Source of the DNA: an uncultured Bacteroidales bacterium
GTDB lineage: Bacteria; Bacteroidota; Bacteroidia; Bacteroidales; F082
NCBI GenBank assembly: GCA_947303395.1
Contig: CAMYYD010000004.1
Coordinates: 1 to 64,000, forward strand
Direction: 5' to 3'
DNA: 64,000 bases
In this document: positions 53,547-62,870 of the stretch, piece after piece
Layout: every line of letters starts with the position of its first letter
Position numbering within the stretch: position 1 is the first letter of the stretch
Made by a program: the position numbers and the translations under genes
The notes under the pieces: generated by a model
What the model was told of the DNA's origin: nothing
The model's input: the letters and a program-made list of their open reading frames with translations, nothing else
Databases searched by the model: none

Positions 53547-56500
53547 TTAGCGAACAACAATTTTTTGAGTTTTTACTTCATTTCCAATCAAGCGGAAAAT
53601 GTAAACATCTGTTGTAGGAACATTTATTGTTTCAACACCGTTAATTGTAGTTGTCATCACACGACGACCAGTGACATCGAAGACTTGAAGTTCACCTTCT
53701 CCGTTAACGATGATATCGCTACCACTCTGATAAGCGAATATGTCGTTGTTAACTACTTCATTACCTGAATTATATGTGAGTTTTACAATGAAACGATTGT
53801 CGCCATCGATTGGTGAACCGATGAAGCTGTATTCGTTATCGATTAGCATGTCAATATCCTCACCGGTGAGGCGGTCGATTAAATGGAGATAGCTGTAATC
53901 ACCCTTGGTGTTGTAGCTTAAAGTGTATTTGCCTGTTGTGGCAGCCTTGAAATTGAGACCGAACATTTGTGTATTGTCGTTCATCATAGCGATTGCGTAG
54001 TTGTCATCGTTTTGAGGAATATAAATCATAGGAGCCTCTGAGTTGCGATGCTCGATTTTTGACAATCCATTGCCTTTATCGAACATAGCATAGGCCACGT
54101 CTTCATACTGGCTATTGGCAACAGTGAACTGGATGAAATCGTGATTTGCTCTCAATGCTGGAGCTGACGCATCATTGGTAAAACTAATAGTTGCCTCGTC
54201 ATTTGTAACGAAAACAAATATTGCTTCCATTGGATCGATGGCTGTACCAGCTGCTGTAGAAATCCAAGAACCAGTTGAATTTAGTTTATAATAACCTGCA
54301 TCAGAAATATCGCCATCAATAGCGACTCCATAATAAATTGTATGTGTGTATGGGTTGCCGATTAAATGGAGACCTGAATGCTTTACACTTGATTTTGAAA
54401 GACCTGTCAGGCTAAAATCATCAGTAGTAACTGAACCAGTGAAGCTTATATCTTTTGTCTCATAACGAGCATAGAGATAACCGCAACCTTTGACAAACCC
54501 AAAGTCTTCATCATTGTTGTTGTAGTTCTTCCAGCCATAATCTTCCTGATATCTGTAAAAGTCATATTTATAAGGGGTTCCAGACACAATAAAGTTTCCA
54601 ATTGTTGAAGATATATCTCCAGAATTGATATTTCCAATAGGAGAGCTTATTGCATGCCAGCCTGTATTATCATTTTGACCCCAAGTACCAGTAGGTGCAT
54701 TGATGGTTTTCTGAACTGTTGCTGTTACAGGGTTGGCAGTTATAAGCTGTCCGCCATTGGCGATGGTGAGCGAACCTCCATCGGCAATAATGATATTATT
54801 GACATTGGCTGTAGTGCCACTTGGTATTGTACATGCTGCTGAAATGGTAACAGCAGGTTCGGTTGTTGGAACAGCGCCCCAAGACCAGTTTCCATTAGTA
54901 TTCCAGTTATTACCGTTAGTATTTGTGAAGTTGTTGATGGTTGTGCAATAATTTGTTAATGGCGCATATACGACTTTAATATAACTAAACCCAACAGCTC
55001 CAGAAGGGTCTATATAGAATTTTTTAAATGATGTTCCGGTCAAAACAGCAGTTTGTTCAGCTGTTAACTGTACTCCTTTGGGTGCTGCTACAGTGCCTAG
55101 GTCTGCCGTTTCACCAAATTTAGTAGATCTCAGATAAAACGTCCTATCATCTCTGGAACTACCATTATAAGTCATAATCTTTATAGATTTTACATTGCCT
55201 GCGAATGTTGGTGATTCCAAATAACTAGTACCATCGGCTCTCAAACCTATTCTAGCGGTACTATTTTCGTAAGGTTCGTTGGTATTACCACTCCATTTAG
55301 TACCTTTATCATCAGTATATTCATTATCATCATAAGATGTAGTTGCTGAGGTATGAGTAGCCGATAAAGTAACTGTTATTGTACTACCTTCACAAGCCAT
55401 AACTGCATAATATGTATCATCATGTGTACTATTACCTGTTGATATATAGGTAATACCTGTTTCATTTGGTTGATAAGTTGCAATGCTACTTGCGCTCCAA
55501 CCAGTAAATGTATAACCTGAAGGGATTCCGCTTGCTGGTGCAGCAAAAGAAATAGCCTGACCATCTTCAACGGCTACCTCCGTCTCTGTTCCATTAACAC
55601 TATAGGTGATGGTATGATAAACTTTGGCAACAAAGCTGGCTCGGAATTGAACTGCACTAGTTATTGTATATGATGTACCATCGCCATCAGACCATGTGCT
55701 ACCTCCATTTGTGCTGTATTCCCATTTGACTAAATTATAGCCACTGGCAGGTGTGGCCAAAACTGTTAATGTGGTACCTGATGGTACTTCATTGCCTGAA
55801 GATAATGTGGTTTCATCCCGTTTAATTACTAATGTGCCATTGCTGGGGGCAGAAAAAGTTACAGCATACTTTGGAGCAGCAGCTGTTTGGGTGATAGTTA
55901 CATCTTTAGTGGCTGTGCCATAAGTAAGAGTTACAACAGCAGGACGTGATGATGCTGTTGTGTTTTCTGTTGCTGTAAATGCCACTTTCTTATTTACAGC
56001 GTCAACATCACCAACAGTCAACCAATCACCAGATTTTTTTAAAGCGGTCAGTGTGCTACCATCAGGATTTGTAATGTCATAGGAAATATTGCCGGCCAAA
56101 ATATCGGCTGCAATGTTTACATCATCTGCAGTAATAGAAGGACCTGGCACAACGTATTCTTCAAAAACAACAGTTGTTATATTAACTCCATGATTTGATT
56201 TGCCTTTGCAATACCAGTTGATAATTACTTTATAATATGCACCAGAAGCCCAATAAGTTCCTTCTGTTGGTTCAAATTCCAAGGAAAATTCAGAATTCGT
56301 ATTGGAAAGATTTTTTGTTACTTCATCCAATAACGTACCTGTAAATGTACTATTAGAAGACACTTGCAATTTTATGCTATTAACATGAAATGTATTGGTT
56401 GTTGTCGTGGTAAATCCTGTACCATTAAGAGTAACTTTATCTACATTGCTGTTTATAGAAAAAGTTGATTGAAAATACGAATCGGCAGTTGTCGTAGAAG

Positions 56501-56786
56501 AATTTTGTGAACCGCCTTTACCTCCAAAACGCACCCATGCCCAATCGTTATTGTAATTATTATTAGCAGCTTTATCTATTGTCCAAGTATCAGTATTAGA
56601 ATTTGAGTTTTGGAAAGTCCAAGTAGCACCAGTATATGATGTATGATTATTCCCACTATTACTATGGTTGGTTGTAAAATCCAATGTATAAGCAGCGGTT
56701 TTGGTTTGTCCCTTTGCCGTGAAGGACTGATTGATTAGGAAAATCGCAAAAAAGGCTGCGATTAAGATTGTAAATGTTTTTTTCAT
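53547..56786 (-). CDS. giant T9SS-type secreted protein (BACON and bacterial repeat domains)
   Basis: A 1079-residue protein. Signal peptide (FTILIAAFFAIFLINQSFTAKG). An N-terminal beta-sandwich (residues ~30-210), one BACON-like domain (SITADDVNIAAD..DWLTVGDV..VTITQTAA), a bacterial-repeat/Flg_new-type domain (YAVTFSAPSNGTLVI..YNLVKWEYS), a second repeat (HTITYSVNGTETEV..YTFTGWSAS), another beta domain, then the common C-terminal module (GWHAISSPI, GCGYLYARY, HLIGNPYTHTI, YLHLIDRLTGEDIDML) and tail LQVFDVTGRRVMTT..KIVVR. Its leader is unusually long, with a structured RNA (56848-56980). Presumed surface protein; no catalytic motif recognised. Confidence 0.88.
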   Translation of the reverse strand: MKKTFTILIAAFFAIFLINQSFTAKGQTKTAAYTLDFTTNHSNSGNNHTSYTGATWTFQNSNSNTDTWTIDKAANNNYNNDWAWVRFGGKGGSQNSSTTTADSYFQSTFSINSNVDKVTLNGTGFTTTTTNTFHVNSIKLQVSSNSTFTGTLLDEVTKNLSNTNSEFSLEFEPTEGTYWASGAYYKVIINWYCKGKSNHGVNITTVVFEEYVVPGPSITADDVNIAADILAGNISYDITNPDGSTLTALKKSGDWLTVGDVDAVNKKVAFTATENTTASSRPAVVTLTYGTATKDVTITQTAAAPKYAVTFSAPSNGTLVIKRDETTLSSGNEVPSGTTLTVLATPASGYNLVKWEYSTNGGSTWSDGDGTSYTITSAVQFRASFVAKVYHTITYSVNGTETEVAVEDGQAISFAAPASGIPSGYTFTGWSASSIATYQPNETGITYISTGNSTHDDTYYAVMACEGSTITVTLSATHTSATTSYDDNEYTDDKGTKWSGNTNEPYENSTARIGLRADGTSYLESPTFAGNVKSIKIMTYNGSSRDDRTFYLRSTKFGETADLGTVAAPKGVQLTAEQTAVLTGTSFKKFYIDPSGAVGFSYIKVVYAPLTNYCTTINNFTNTNGNNWNTNGNWSWGAVPTTEPAVTISAACTIPSGTTANVNNIIIADGGSLTIANGGQLITANPVTATVQKTINAPTGTWGQNDNTGWHAISSPIGNINSGDISSTIGNFIVSGTPYKYDFYRYQEDYGWKNYNNNDEDFGFVKGCGYLYARYETKDISFTGSVTTDDFSLTGLSKSSVKHSGLHLIGNPYTHTIYYGVAIDGDISDAGYYKLNSTGSWISTAAGTAIDPMEAIFVFVTNDEATISFTNDASAPALRANHDFIQFTVANSQYEDVAYAMFDKGNGLSKIEHRNSEAPMIYIPQNDDNYAIAMMNDNTQMFGLNFKAATTGKYTLSYNTKGDYSYLHLIDRLTGEDIDMLIDNEYSFIGSPIDGDNRFIVKLTYNSGNEVVNNDIFAYQSGSDIIVNGEGELQVFDVTGRRVMTTTINGVETINVPTTDVYIFRLIGNEVKTQKIVVR

Positions 56787-56847
56787 TTTGTTTTGTTTAG
56801 ATTTAGTTAATTATTATTGTTGATTTATTTTGTTCGGAAAAAGACAT

Positions 56848-56980
56848 AAAAAAACCGCGAACTTTTTGTTTTAAGCCGAGGTTCTGGGAATGACCTATAC
56901 CACAAACAAGAAAGCCCACGGTAGCACCGCGAGCGTTTCAACTTCCTTGTGTGGTATACCTGAAATTTCCCAGATTTCGG
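56848..56980 (-). ncRNA. structured leader RNA or small RNA with long interrupted stem and terminator
   Basis: Paired segments on the minus strand: TCTGGGAA/TTCCCAGA, TATACCACA/TGTGGTATA (9 bp), AAGGAAG/CTTTCTT, apical CGGT-GCT-ACCG, and a basal CCGA/TCGG. One pair is G-U on the minus strand but A-C on the plus strand, which favours the minus strand as the RNA. It is followed by AACC-T-CG..CG-C-GGTT and seven T, a terminator whose left arm overlaps the basal TCGG, so the two folds exclude each other. It may be an attenuator or riboswitch of the giant gene or a separate 6S-like RNA. Identity unknown. Confidence 0.5.
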
Positions 56981-57098
56981 TTTAACTAAGAAAAGCAAAA
57001 ACGCCTTTAATATGTCAGTTTTTTACTTAATTTTTTTCTATCTGTTTCTTTTTATCTGTTTGATTATCAATATTGTTTTATTTTTTCATTTGACGGTG

Positions 57099-57106
57099 CA
57101 AAATTA
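57099..57106 (-). promoter_or_regulatory. promoter -7 box giving a ~300-nt leader to the giant gene at 53547
   Basis: TAATTTTG on the minus strand; transcription would start near 57091. The 56787-57267 stretch has no gene; besides this box and the structured RNA it is AT-rich. Confidence 0.6.
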
Positions 57107-57244
57107 CGATTAATTTTCACACAATTCTAAATTGTTGATAACTATTTTTTTAGATGGTAAAATACATTTGTGGTGTGAAAGCTGTTTGTAACATATTATG
57201 CAGAAAAATGAATAAAATCTTAAAAAACTTTAACAATTAAATCC

Positions 57245-57275
57245 TTGACAGAGAAAGTTTTATGCCGTAATTTTG
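57245..57275 (+). promoter_or_regulatory. promoter (TTGACA-17 bp-TAATTTTG) of the orphan basic protein gene
   Basis: TAATTTTG at 57268-57275 with TTGACA at 57245-57250. The leader is about 42 nt. Confidence 0.65.
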
Positions 57276-57323
57276 CAAGCAAGAATTCAACATAATTTTT
57301 GAAATCTTTTAAATCAGGAAAAA

Positions 57324-57803
57324 ATGGAAAATCAAATTATTTTACCAGAATTCATTGCAGGAATTCCAACAGATAAAAACCAAAGTAGAGAGAGAAGAAC
57401 TCTCATTGCAAAGTATTATGAAAATCTTTGGAAAAAACTACAACGAGAAGGTCGTAAAAACATGATTTACAACGACTATTTAGGTGTTAACGTTTATATT
57501 GTTGAAAACGAAAGTGATAAAAAGACAATAAACACTGCATCCATGAAATGGCAATCGACATATGCTGTGAAACACTTAAAAACAATAGTTTCAAAAGCCA
57601 GCGGAGACGAAAAACTACCGGTTTATGAAAAAACAAAGAAAGGCACACAAACAAAGAATGGTTATAAAAATATGGCAATTCTCTATTATGACTTCATTAA
57701 TGAACGTTTATCTTATTTGAATTTCAAGGTCAAATTGACTATAGGCATTCGTGCTGACAACAAACACGTACAATACTGTGTCAATAAAATCGAGGTAAAA
57801 TAA
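57324..57803 (+). CDS. uncharacterised basic protein beside tandem structured RNAs
   Basis: A 159-residue Lys-rich protein with no signal peptide or membrane span. Visible features: ERRTLIAKYYENLWKKLQ, YNDYLGVNVYIVENESDKKT, and a C-terminal segment MAILYYDFINERLSYLNFKVKLTIGIR. I do not recognise the family. The positive charge fits nucleic-acid binding. Its stop codon is the start of the first of two tandem RNA hairpins (57802-57925), so protein and RNA share a transcript. On the other side, divergently, lies the structured leader RNA of the giant gene. Confidence 0.75.
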   Translation: MENQIILPEFIAGIPTDKNQSRERRTLIAKYYENLWKKLQREGRKNMIYNDYLGVNVYIVENESDKKTINTASMKWQSTYAVKHLKTIVSKASGDEKLPVYEKTKKGTQTKNGYKNMAILYYDFINERLSYLNFKVKLTIGIRADNKHVQYCVNKIEVK

Positions 57804-57860
57804 AAAAGTCGACCGTACCAAGCAATTACCCCAATGGGGAACCACGTACGGAACCGACTT
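57802..57860 (+). ncRNA. tandem structured RNA element, copy 1
   Basis: Nested pairings: GTCG/CGAC, CCGTAC/GTACGG, TT/AA and CCCC/GGGG with loop AAT. Unpaired CAAGCAA faces CCAC. The strand is taken from the co-directional gene; the minus strand would also fold and end in T-runs. Confidence 0.6.
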
Positions 57861-57862
57861 GT

Positions 57863-57925
57863 AAAAAAGTCGACCGTATCAAGCAAGTACCCCTCGTCAG
57901 GGACCACATACGGAATCGACTTTTT
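57863..57925 (+). ncRNA. tandem structured RNA element, copy 2
   Basis: Same fold as copy 1, 61 bp on: GTCGA/TCGAC, CCGTAT/ATACGG, GT/AC and CCCT/AGGG with loop CGTC. Three stem positions differ from copy 1 by compensatory changes, while the internal-loop CAAGCAA and CAC are conserved. It ends in TTTTT. Confidence 0.6.
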
Positions 57926-58069
57926 CAGACTGCAAAAATACAATATTTTTTTTGATTGTCAAGATCTTTTTGTTAAAAAAGTTCAGAGCAGCTTAAAAAT
58001 ATTGCGTCCCGCATGACGTTGTACCTAGATTCTTGAATTCATCGTGCCAATCACCTATATTATATGTTG

Positions 58070-58168
58070 ATGAAATCTGCGAGATCAGTGAGCGTCAGCG
58101 AACAAAATCAATGGGGTAAACTGGTGGAAGAAAATTTTCTGCGTTTTCTGCGAAATCTGCGAGAGCCT
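58070..58168. repeat. 9-bp-period (TTTCTGCGA) repeat, copy 2
   Basis: GAAATCTGCGAGATC and TTTCTGCGTTTTCTGCGAAA units around a short insert. It lies in the ~290-bp gap before mutA; the rest of that gap (57926-58069) shows no gene. Confidence 0.7.
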
Positions 58169-58182
58169 AAAGAAAAAAACCT

Positions 58183-58190
58183 TATATTTG
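58183..58190 (+). promoter_or_regulatory. promoter -7 box (TATATTTG) of mutAB
   Basis: TATATTTG, 28 bp before the mutA ATG. It lies downstream of the tandem RNAs, so they are not in the mutAB leader. Confidence 0.7.
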
Positions 58191-58218
58191 CAAAAAATTT
58201 TCGAAAATTTTAAATATC

Positions 58219-60069
58219 ATGAGTAACCACAAAAAACTTTTTGAGGAATTTCCTCCAGTAACCACCGAACAGTGGGAAGCTGTCATCGAAAAAGACCTCA
58301 AAGGAGCCGATTACAACAAGAAACTTGTCTGGAAAACAGCCGAAGGTTTCCAGGTAAGGCCGTACTATCGCGCTGAAAATCTGAAGGATATACCGTGGCT
58401 CGACACCAAACCGGGCGAGTTCCCTTACATCCGCAGCACGAAAAAAGAAGGCAACGACTGGCTCGTGTGCGAAGATATCGTGGTGAACGACTACCACGAG
58501 GCTAACCAAAAAGCCCTCGACGCACTCAACCGCGGCGCAACAGCACTGTCGTTCCGCCTCGAATACGACAAACCTTACGACGCAGTCGAGATATCTGGCC
58601 TCCTCAACGGCATCGTCGCCGAAGCGGTCGAAATCAACTTCTATAACAATAAGTATCATCTGCCTCTCCTCGAGATGATGTCGAAAATCCCGGGCATCCG
58701 TGGCTCTCTGAACTACGACCCGCTCACTCGCTACATCCGTCGCGGCACCTGGTTCATCAACGAGAACACCGATATGGAACTCGCAGCCATCCTTTCAAAA
58801 GCTGAGATTCCTAACGTGCAGACAATCGGAGTCAACGCTCACGTGTTTACCAACGCCGGCGCTACGATTTCTCAGGAAATGGGTATCGCACTCGCAGTGG
58901 GTGTCGAATATATCGAACAGCTTCTCGCAAAGGGCATGACAATTGACGAGATCGCCCCGAAGATGCGCTTCAACGTGGCTGTCGGTCAGACTTACTTCAT
59001 GGAGATGGCTAAGATGCGCGCCTATCGTATGCTTTGGGCTGAAATCCTCAAGGCTTACGGTGCAAAAGAAGAGAACTGCAAGATTCGCATCCACGCCTTC
59101 AACGCGTTGATTAACATGAGCTTGTACGACCCATACGTGAATATGCTGCGTACCACAACAGGTACAATGTCAGCTGTCCTCGGCGGTGTCGACTCATTCT
59201 GCGTCACACCATTCGACGCCACATTCGAAGAGGCTACCGAATTTGCAGATCGTATCTCACGTAACCAGCAGCTCATCCTTAAGGAAGAGTCACACTTCGA
59301 CAAAGTCGCCGACCCGGCCGCTGGTTCATATTACATCGAAAATCTTACAGAGTCAATCGCAACCGCTGCTTGGAACGTGTTCCTCCAGATTCAGGAAGAA
59401 GGCGGCTATCTCGCATCGGTGCGTAAGGGCACTATCCAAAATATCGTGAAGGAAAGCGCTGCAAAACGTTTCAGCAACGTAGCAACACGCCGCGAGACCA
59501 TCCTCGGAACCAACCAGTATCCTAACTTCACCGAGACAATGAAGTCCAACCCGGCCGAGTGGGTGTTCAAAGCCGACTGCAAACGTGAGGCTAACGCCGA
59601 AGTCGACACTATCGACACATTCCGCGTGGCTCAGCAGTTTGAGGCAATGCGTTATGCAACCGACGTTTACGCTCAGAATCACAAACGTCCTACAGCTTGG
59701 ATGTTCACTTACGGTAACCTCGCAATGCGTAAGGCTCGCGCTAACTTCGCATCTAACTTCTTCGCTTGCGCAGGATTCGAAGTGGTCGACAATCCTGGCT
59801 TCAAGACTCTCGAAGAGGGCATCGAGGCAGCTCGCAACATCAAACCTGAAATCGTGGTCATCTGCTCATCCGACGAGGAATACGGCGAAGGCAACGCTCT
59901 CAAGGTTTACGAGGCATTGAAGAACGAGACAATCGTGGTGCTCGCAGGTAACCCTGAAGGCACTGCCGACATCCTCAAAGAGGCGGGTCTCGAATACTTC
60001 ATCCACGTGAAGAGCAACGTCCTCGAGACATTATTGAGTTTCCAGAAAAAATTAGGTATAACAAAATGA
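58219..60069 (+). CDS. mutA: methylmalonyl-CoA mutase small subunit
   Basis: A 616-residue protein with the mutase TIM-barrel features (LYDPYVNMLRTTTGTMSAVLGGVDSFCVTPFD) and a C-terminal flavodoxin-like domain without the DxHxxG cobalamin-binding His motif, as expected of the non-catalytic subunit. With mutB it interconverts succinyl-CoA and (R)-methylmalonyl-CoA in propionate production. mutB starts 14 bp downstream in the same operon. Codon use is GC-richer than in the surface-protein genes. Confidence 0.96.
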   Translation: MSNHKKLFEEFPPVTTEQWEAVIEKDLKGADYNKKLVWKTAEGFQVRPYYRAENLKDIPWLDTKPGEFPYIRSTKKEGNDWLVCEDIVVNDYHEANQKALDALNRGATALSFRLEYDKPYDAVEISGLLNGIVAEAVEINFYNNKYHLPLLEMMSKIPGIRGSLNYDPLTRYIRRGTWFINENTDMELAAILSKAEIPNVQTIGVNAHVFTNAGATISQEMGIALAVGVEYIEQLLAKGMTIDEIAPKMRFNVAVGQTYFMEMAKMRAYRMLWAEILKAYGAKEENCKIRIHAFNALINMSLYDPYVNMLRTTTGTMSAVLGGVDSFCVTPFDATFEEATEFADRISRNQQLILKEESHFDKVADPAAGSYYIENLTESIATAAWNVFLQIQEEGGYLASVRKGTIQNIVKESAAKRFSNVATRRETILGTNQYPNFTETMKSNPAEWVFKADCKREANAEVDTIDTFRVAQQFEAMRYATDVYAQNHKRPTAWMFTYGNLAMRKARANFASNFFACAGFEVVDNPGFKTLEEGIEAARNIKPEIVVICSSDEEYGEGNALKVYEALKNETIVVLAGNPEGTADILKEAGLEYFIHVKSNVLETLLSFQKKLGITK

Positions 60070-60083
60070 GAAAGGAGTAAGCA

Positions 60084-62219
60084 ATGAAACCAGATTTCAA
60101 AAATATCAATATCAACGCTATACCTAAGTCAAATATCAAGGCTGACTACAAGCCTGACTGGGAAACAGTTGAACATATCAACGTTAAGCCGGTTTATACG
60201 GCTGAAGATCTCGAAGGGATGGAGCACCTCAACTATGCTGCAGGTATCGCTCCTTATCTCCGCGGACCTTATTCAACAATGTATGTGATGCGTCCTTGGA
60301 CCGTCCGTCAGTATGCAGGTTTCTCTACAGCTGAGGAGTCAAACGCATTCTACCGTCGTAACATCGCCGCTGGTCAGAAAGGTCTATCAGTGGCATTCGA
60401 CCTTGCTACTCACCGTGGCTATGACGCTGACCATGAACGCGTTATGGGCGATGTGGGTAAGGCTGGCGTGTCAATCTGCTCTGTCGAGGATATGAAAGTC
60501 CTCTTCGACCAGATTCCTCTGAATAAGATGTCTGTCTCCATGACAATGAATGGCGCTGTGTTGCCGATTTTGGCATTCTACATCGTTGCCGCTCTCGAAC
60601 AAGGTGCTCAATATGAAGAGCTTCAGGGTACAATCCAGAACGACATTTTGAAGGAGTTCATGGTGCGTAACACCTATATCTATCCTCCTGAGTTCTCAAT
60701 GCGTATCATCGCTGATATCTTCGCGTTCACTTCACAGAACATGCCGAAGTTCAACTCGATTTCAATCTCCGGCTACCACATGCAGGAAGCTGGCGCTACT
60801 TGCGACATCGAGTTGGCTTACACCCTCGCCGACGGTTGGGATTACCTCCGCACAGGTGTCAAGTCGGGCTTGGATATCGACGCATTCGCTCCACGTCTGT
60901 CGTTCTTCTGGTGCTCAGGTATGAACCACTTCATGGAGATCGCCAAGATGCGTGCAGCTCGTATGCTTTGGGCAAAGATCGTGAAGACCTTCAACCCGAA
61001 GAGCGACAAGTCATTGGCTCTGCGTACTCACACCCAGACTTCAGGATGGTCGCTCACCGAGCAAGACCCGTTCAACAACGTGGCTCGTACTTGCATCGAA
61101 GCTATGGGAGCAGCTCTCGGTCACACTCAGTCGTTGCACACCAACGCTTTGGACGAGGCTATCGCACTTCCTACCGACTTCTCGGCTCGTATCGCTCGTA
61201 ACACTCAGATCTACATCCAGGAAGAAACCAACGTTTGCCGCGTGGTCGACCCATGGGCTGGTTCATATTATGTTGAGTCATTGACTCGCGACATCTATGA
61301 GCGCGCTTGGGCTCATATCCAAGAAGTTGAGGCTATGGGCGGTATGGCAAAGGCTATCGAGACAGGTCTTCCGAAGATGCGTATCGAAGAGGCTGCAGCA
61401 CGTAAGCAGGCTAAGATCGACGCTGGCACTGAGACCATCGTCGGTATCAACAAATATCGCCTCGAGCATGAGGATAGCATTGATACTCTTGAAGTTGACA
61501 ACACAGCAGTGCGTGAATCACAGATCAAACGTCTGAAAGAACTCCGCGCTAACCGTAATGAGGCCGACGTTCAGCGTTGCCTCGATGCCATCACCGAGTC
61601 AGTTAAGACCGGCAAGGGTAACCTCCTCGCTCTCGCAGTGGAAGCAGCAAAATGCCGCGCTACATTGGGCGAAATCTCAATGGCATGCGAGAAAGTCGTT
61701 GGTCGTTATAAAGCTGTAATTCGTTCAATATCAGGAGTTTATTCTATGGAAGCAAAAGGTAATGACAAATTCACCAAGGCTCAGGCAATGGCCGATGAGT
61801 TCGCAAAACTCGAAGGTCGTCGTCCTCGTATCATGATTGCCAAGATGGGTCAGGATGGTCACGACCGTGGCGCTAAGGTTGTCGCTACAGGCTACGCCGA
61901 CATAGGCTTCGATGTGGATATGGGACCATTGTTCCAGACACCGGCTGAGGCTGCACGTCAGGCAGTTGAAAACGACGTCCACGTGGTCGGCGTGTCATCA
62001 TTGGCAGCAGGTCACAAGACCCTCGTTCCTCAGATCATCAAGGAACTCGAGAAGCTCGGTCGTCCTGATATCATGGTCGTGGTTGGTGGCGTTATCCCTC
62101 ATCAGGACTATCAATTCCTGTATGACGCAGGCGCAGCAGCCATCTTCGGACCTGGTACAATCGTGTCAGATTCCGCAATCAAGATGCTGGAACTTCTCAT
62201 TGCTATGAGAAAACAATAA
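60084..62219 (+). CDS. mutB: methylmalonyl-CoA mutase large subunit
   Basis: A 711-residue protein. The N-terminal barrel has [28 protein letters not shown], and [25 protein letters not shown]. The C-terminal B12 domain has the DxHxxG motif in [12 protein letters not shown] (His ligand to cobalt), then [16 protein letters not shown] and VVVGGVIP. It is the adenosylcobalamin-dependent catalytic subunit. A Shine-Dalgarno-like AAAGGAG precedes the ATG by about 7 bp. No adenosylcobalamin riboswitch is seen upstream of the operon. Confidence 0.97.
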   Translation: MKPDFKNININAIPKSNIKADYKPDWETVEHINVKPVYTAEDLEGMEHLNYAAGIAPYLRGPYSTMYVMRPWTVRQYAGFSTAEESNAFYRRNIAAGQKGLSVAFDLATHRGYDADHERVMGDVGKAGVSICSVEDMKVLFDQIPLNKMSVSMTMNGAVLPILAFYIVAALEQGAQYEELQGTIQNDILKEFMVRNTYIYPPEFSMRIIADIFAFTSQNMPKFNSISISGYHMQEAGATCDIELAYTLADGWDYLRTGVKSGLDIDAFAPRLSFFWCSGMNHFMEIAKMRAARMLWAKIVKTFNPKSDKSLALRTHTQTSGWSLTEQDPFNNVARTCIEAMGAALGHTQSLHTNALDEAIALPTDFSARIARNTQIYIQEETNVCRVVDPWAGSYYVESLTRDIYERAWAHIQEVEAMGGMAKAIETGLPKMRIEEAAARKQAKIDAGTETIVGINKYRLEHEDSIDTLEVDNTAVRESQIKRLKELRANRNEADVQRCLDAITESVKTGKGNLLALAVEAAKCRATLGEISMACEKVVGRYKAVIRSISGVYSMEAKGNDKFTKAQAMADEFAKLEGRRPRIMIAKMGQDGHDRGAKVVATGYADIGFDVDMGPLFQTPAEAARQAVENDVHVVGVSSLAAGHKTLVPQIIKELEKLGRPDIMVVVGGVIPHQDYQFLYDAGAAAIFGPGTIVSDSAIKMLELLIAMRKQ

Positions 62220-62855
62220 TTGAAAAACAACTATTACACGGTTTGGTCCGGCCGGCAAATCGGCGTCTTCGCCTCTTGGGACGAATGCCGTCAGCAGGTC
62301 GAAGGATTCCCTGGTGCGAAATACAAAGGATTCCCCACCAGAGAATCCGCCGAATCGGCGTTTAAATCTGGTCCGGATACTGATCCTGTGGGGACAGACC
62401 GCTGTCTGTCCGTTCAATCATGGGAATCGTTACCCGATGGAACGCCGAAACCCGAACCTAACGCCATCGCTGTTGATGCGGCATGTTCAGGAAATCCTGG
62501 CAAGATGGAATATCGGGGCGTGTACGTCGCCACAGGCACTGAGATCTTCAAAAGCCCAGTGTTTGAAGGCGGAACCAACAACATCGGGGAGTTCCTCGCC
62601 ATCGTTCACTGCCTCGCGTGGCAACAGAAAAACCGCATCAACCTGCCGATTTATTCCGACTCGCTGAACGGTCAGAAATGGGTGAGCGAACAGTTGTGCC
62701 GAACGAAACTCGTTAAAACTGAAAAGAATAAGTATCTATTCGAGGTGATTGCAAGAGCCGAAAAATGGCTCCACGACAACACTTTCAGAGTGCCGATTTA
62801 TAAATGGAGAACCGAGATTTGGGGCGAAATCCCCGCTGATTTCGGTCGTAAGTAA
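62220..62855 (+). CDS. rnhA: RNase HI with N-terminal viroplasmin-like domain
   Basis: A 211-residue protein starting at TTG directly after the mutB stop. This start gives the conserved beginning KNNYYTVWSGRQIGVFASWDEC of the viroplasmin/RNase H1 N-terminal domain (hybrid binding), so TTG is probably correct. The catalytic domain has VDAACSGNPGKMEYRGVY (first Asp), NNIGEFLAIVHCL (Glu) and IYSDSLNGQKWV (Asp). It cuts RNA in RNA-DNA hybrids. With no gap after mutB it is probably translated by re-initiation. Confidence 0.9.
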   Translation: MKNNYYTVWSGRQIGVFASWDECRQQVEGFPGAKYKGFPTRESAESAFKSGPDTDPVGTDRCLSVQSWESLPDGTPKPEPNAIAVDAACSGNPGKMEYRGVYVATGTEIFKSPVFEGGTNNIGEFLAIVHCLAWQQKNRINLPIYSDSLNGQKWVSEQLCRTKLVKTEKNKYLFEVIARAEKWLHDNTFRVPIYKWRTEIWGEIPADFGRK

Positions 62856-62870
62856 TTAAAAATCAACGTT

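Noticed and set aside
57802..57925. CRISPR array
   Set aside because: Only two units, each self-complementary with changed stems and no spacers between them; no cas gene nearby.
57802..58218. Riboswitch controlling mutAB (for example cobalamin)
   Set aside because: The mutAB promoter box (58183-58190) lies downstream of the tandem RNAs, and no cobalamin-box sequence is seen.
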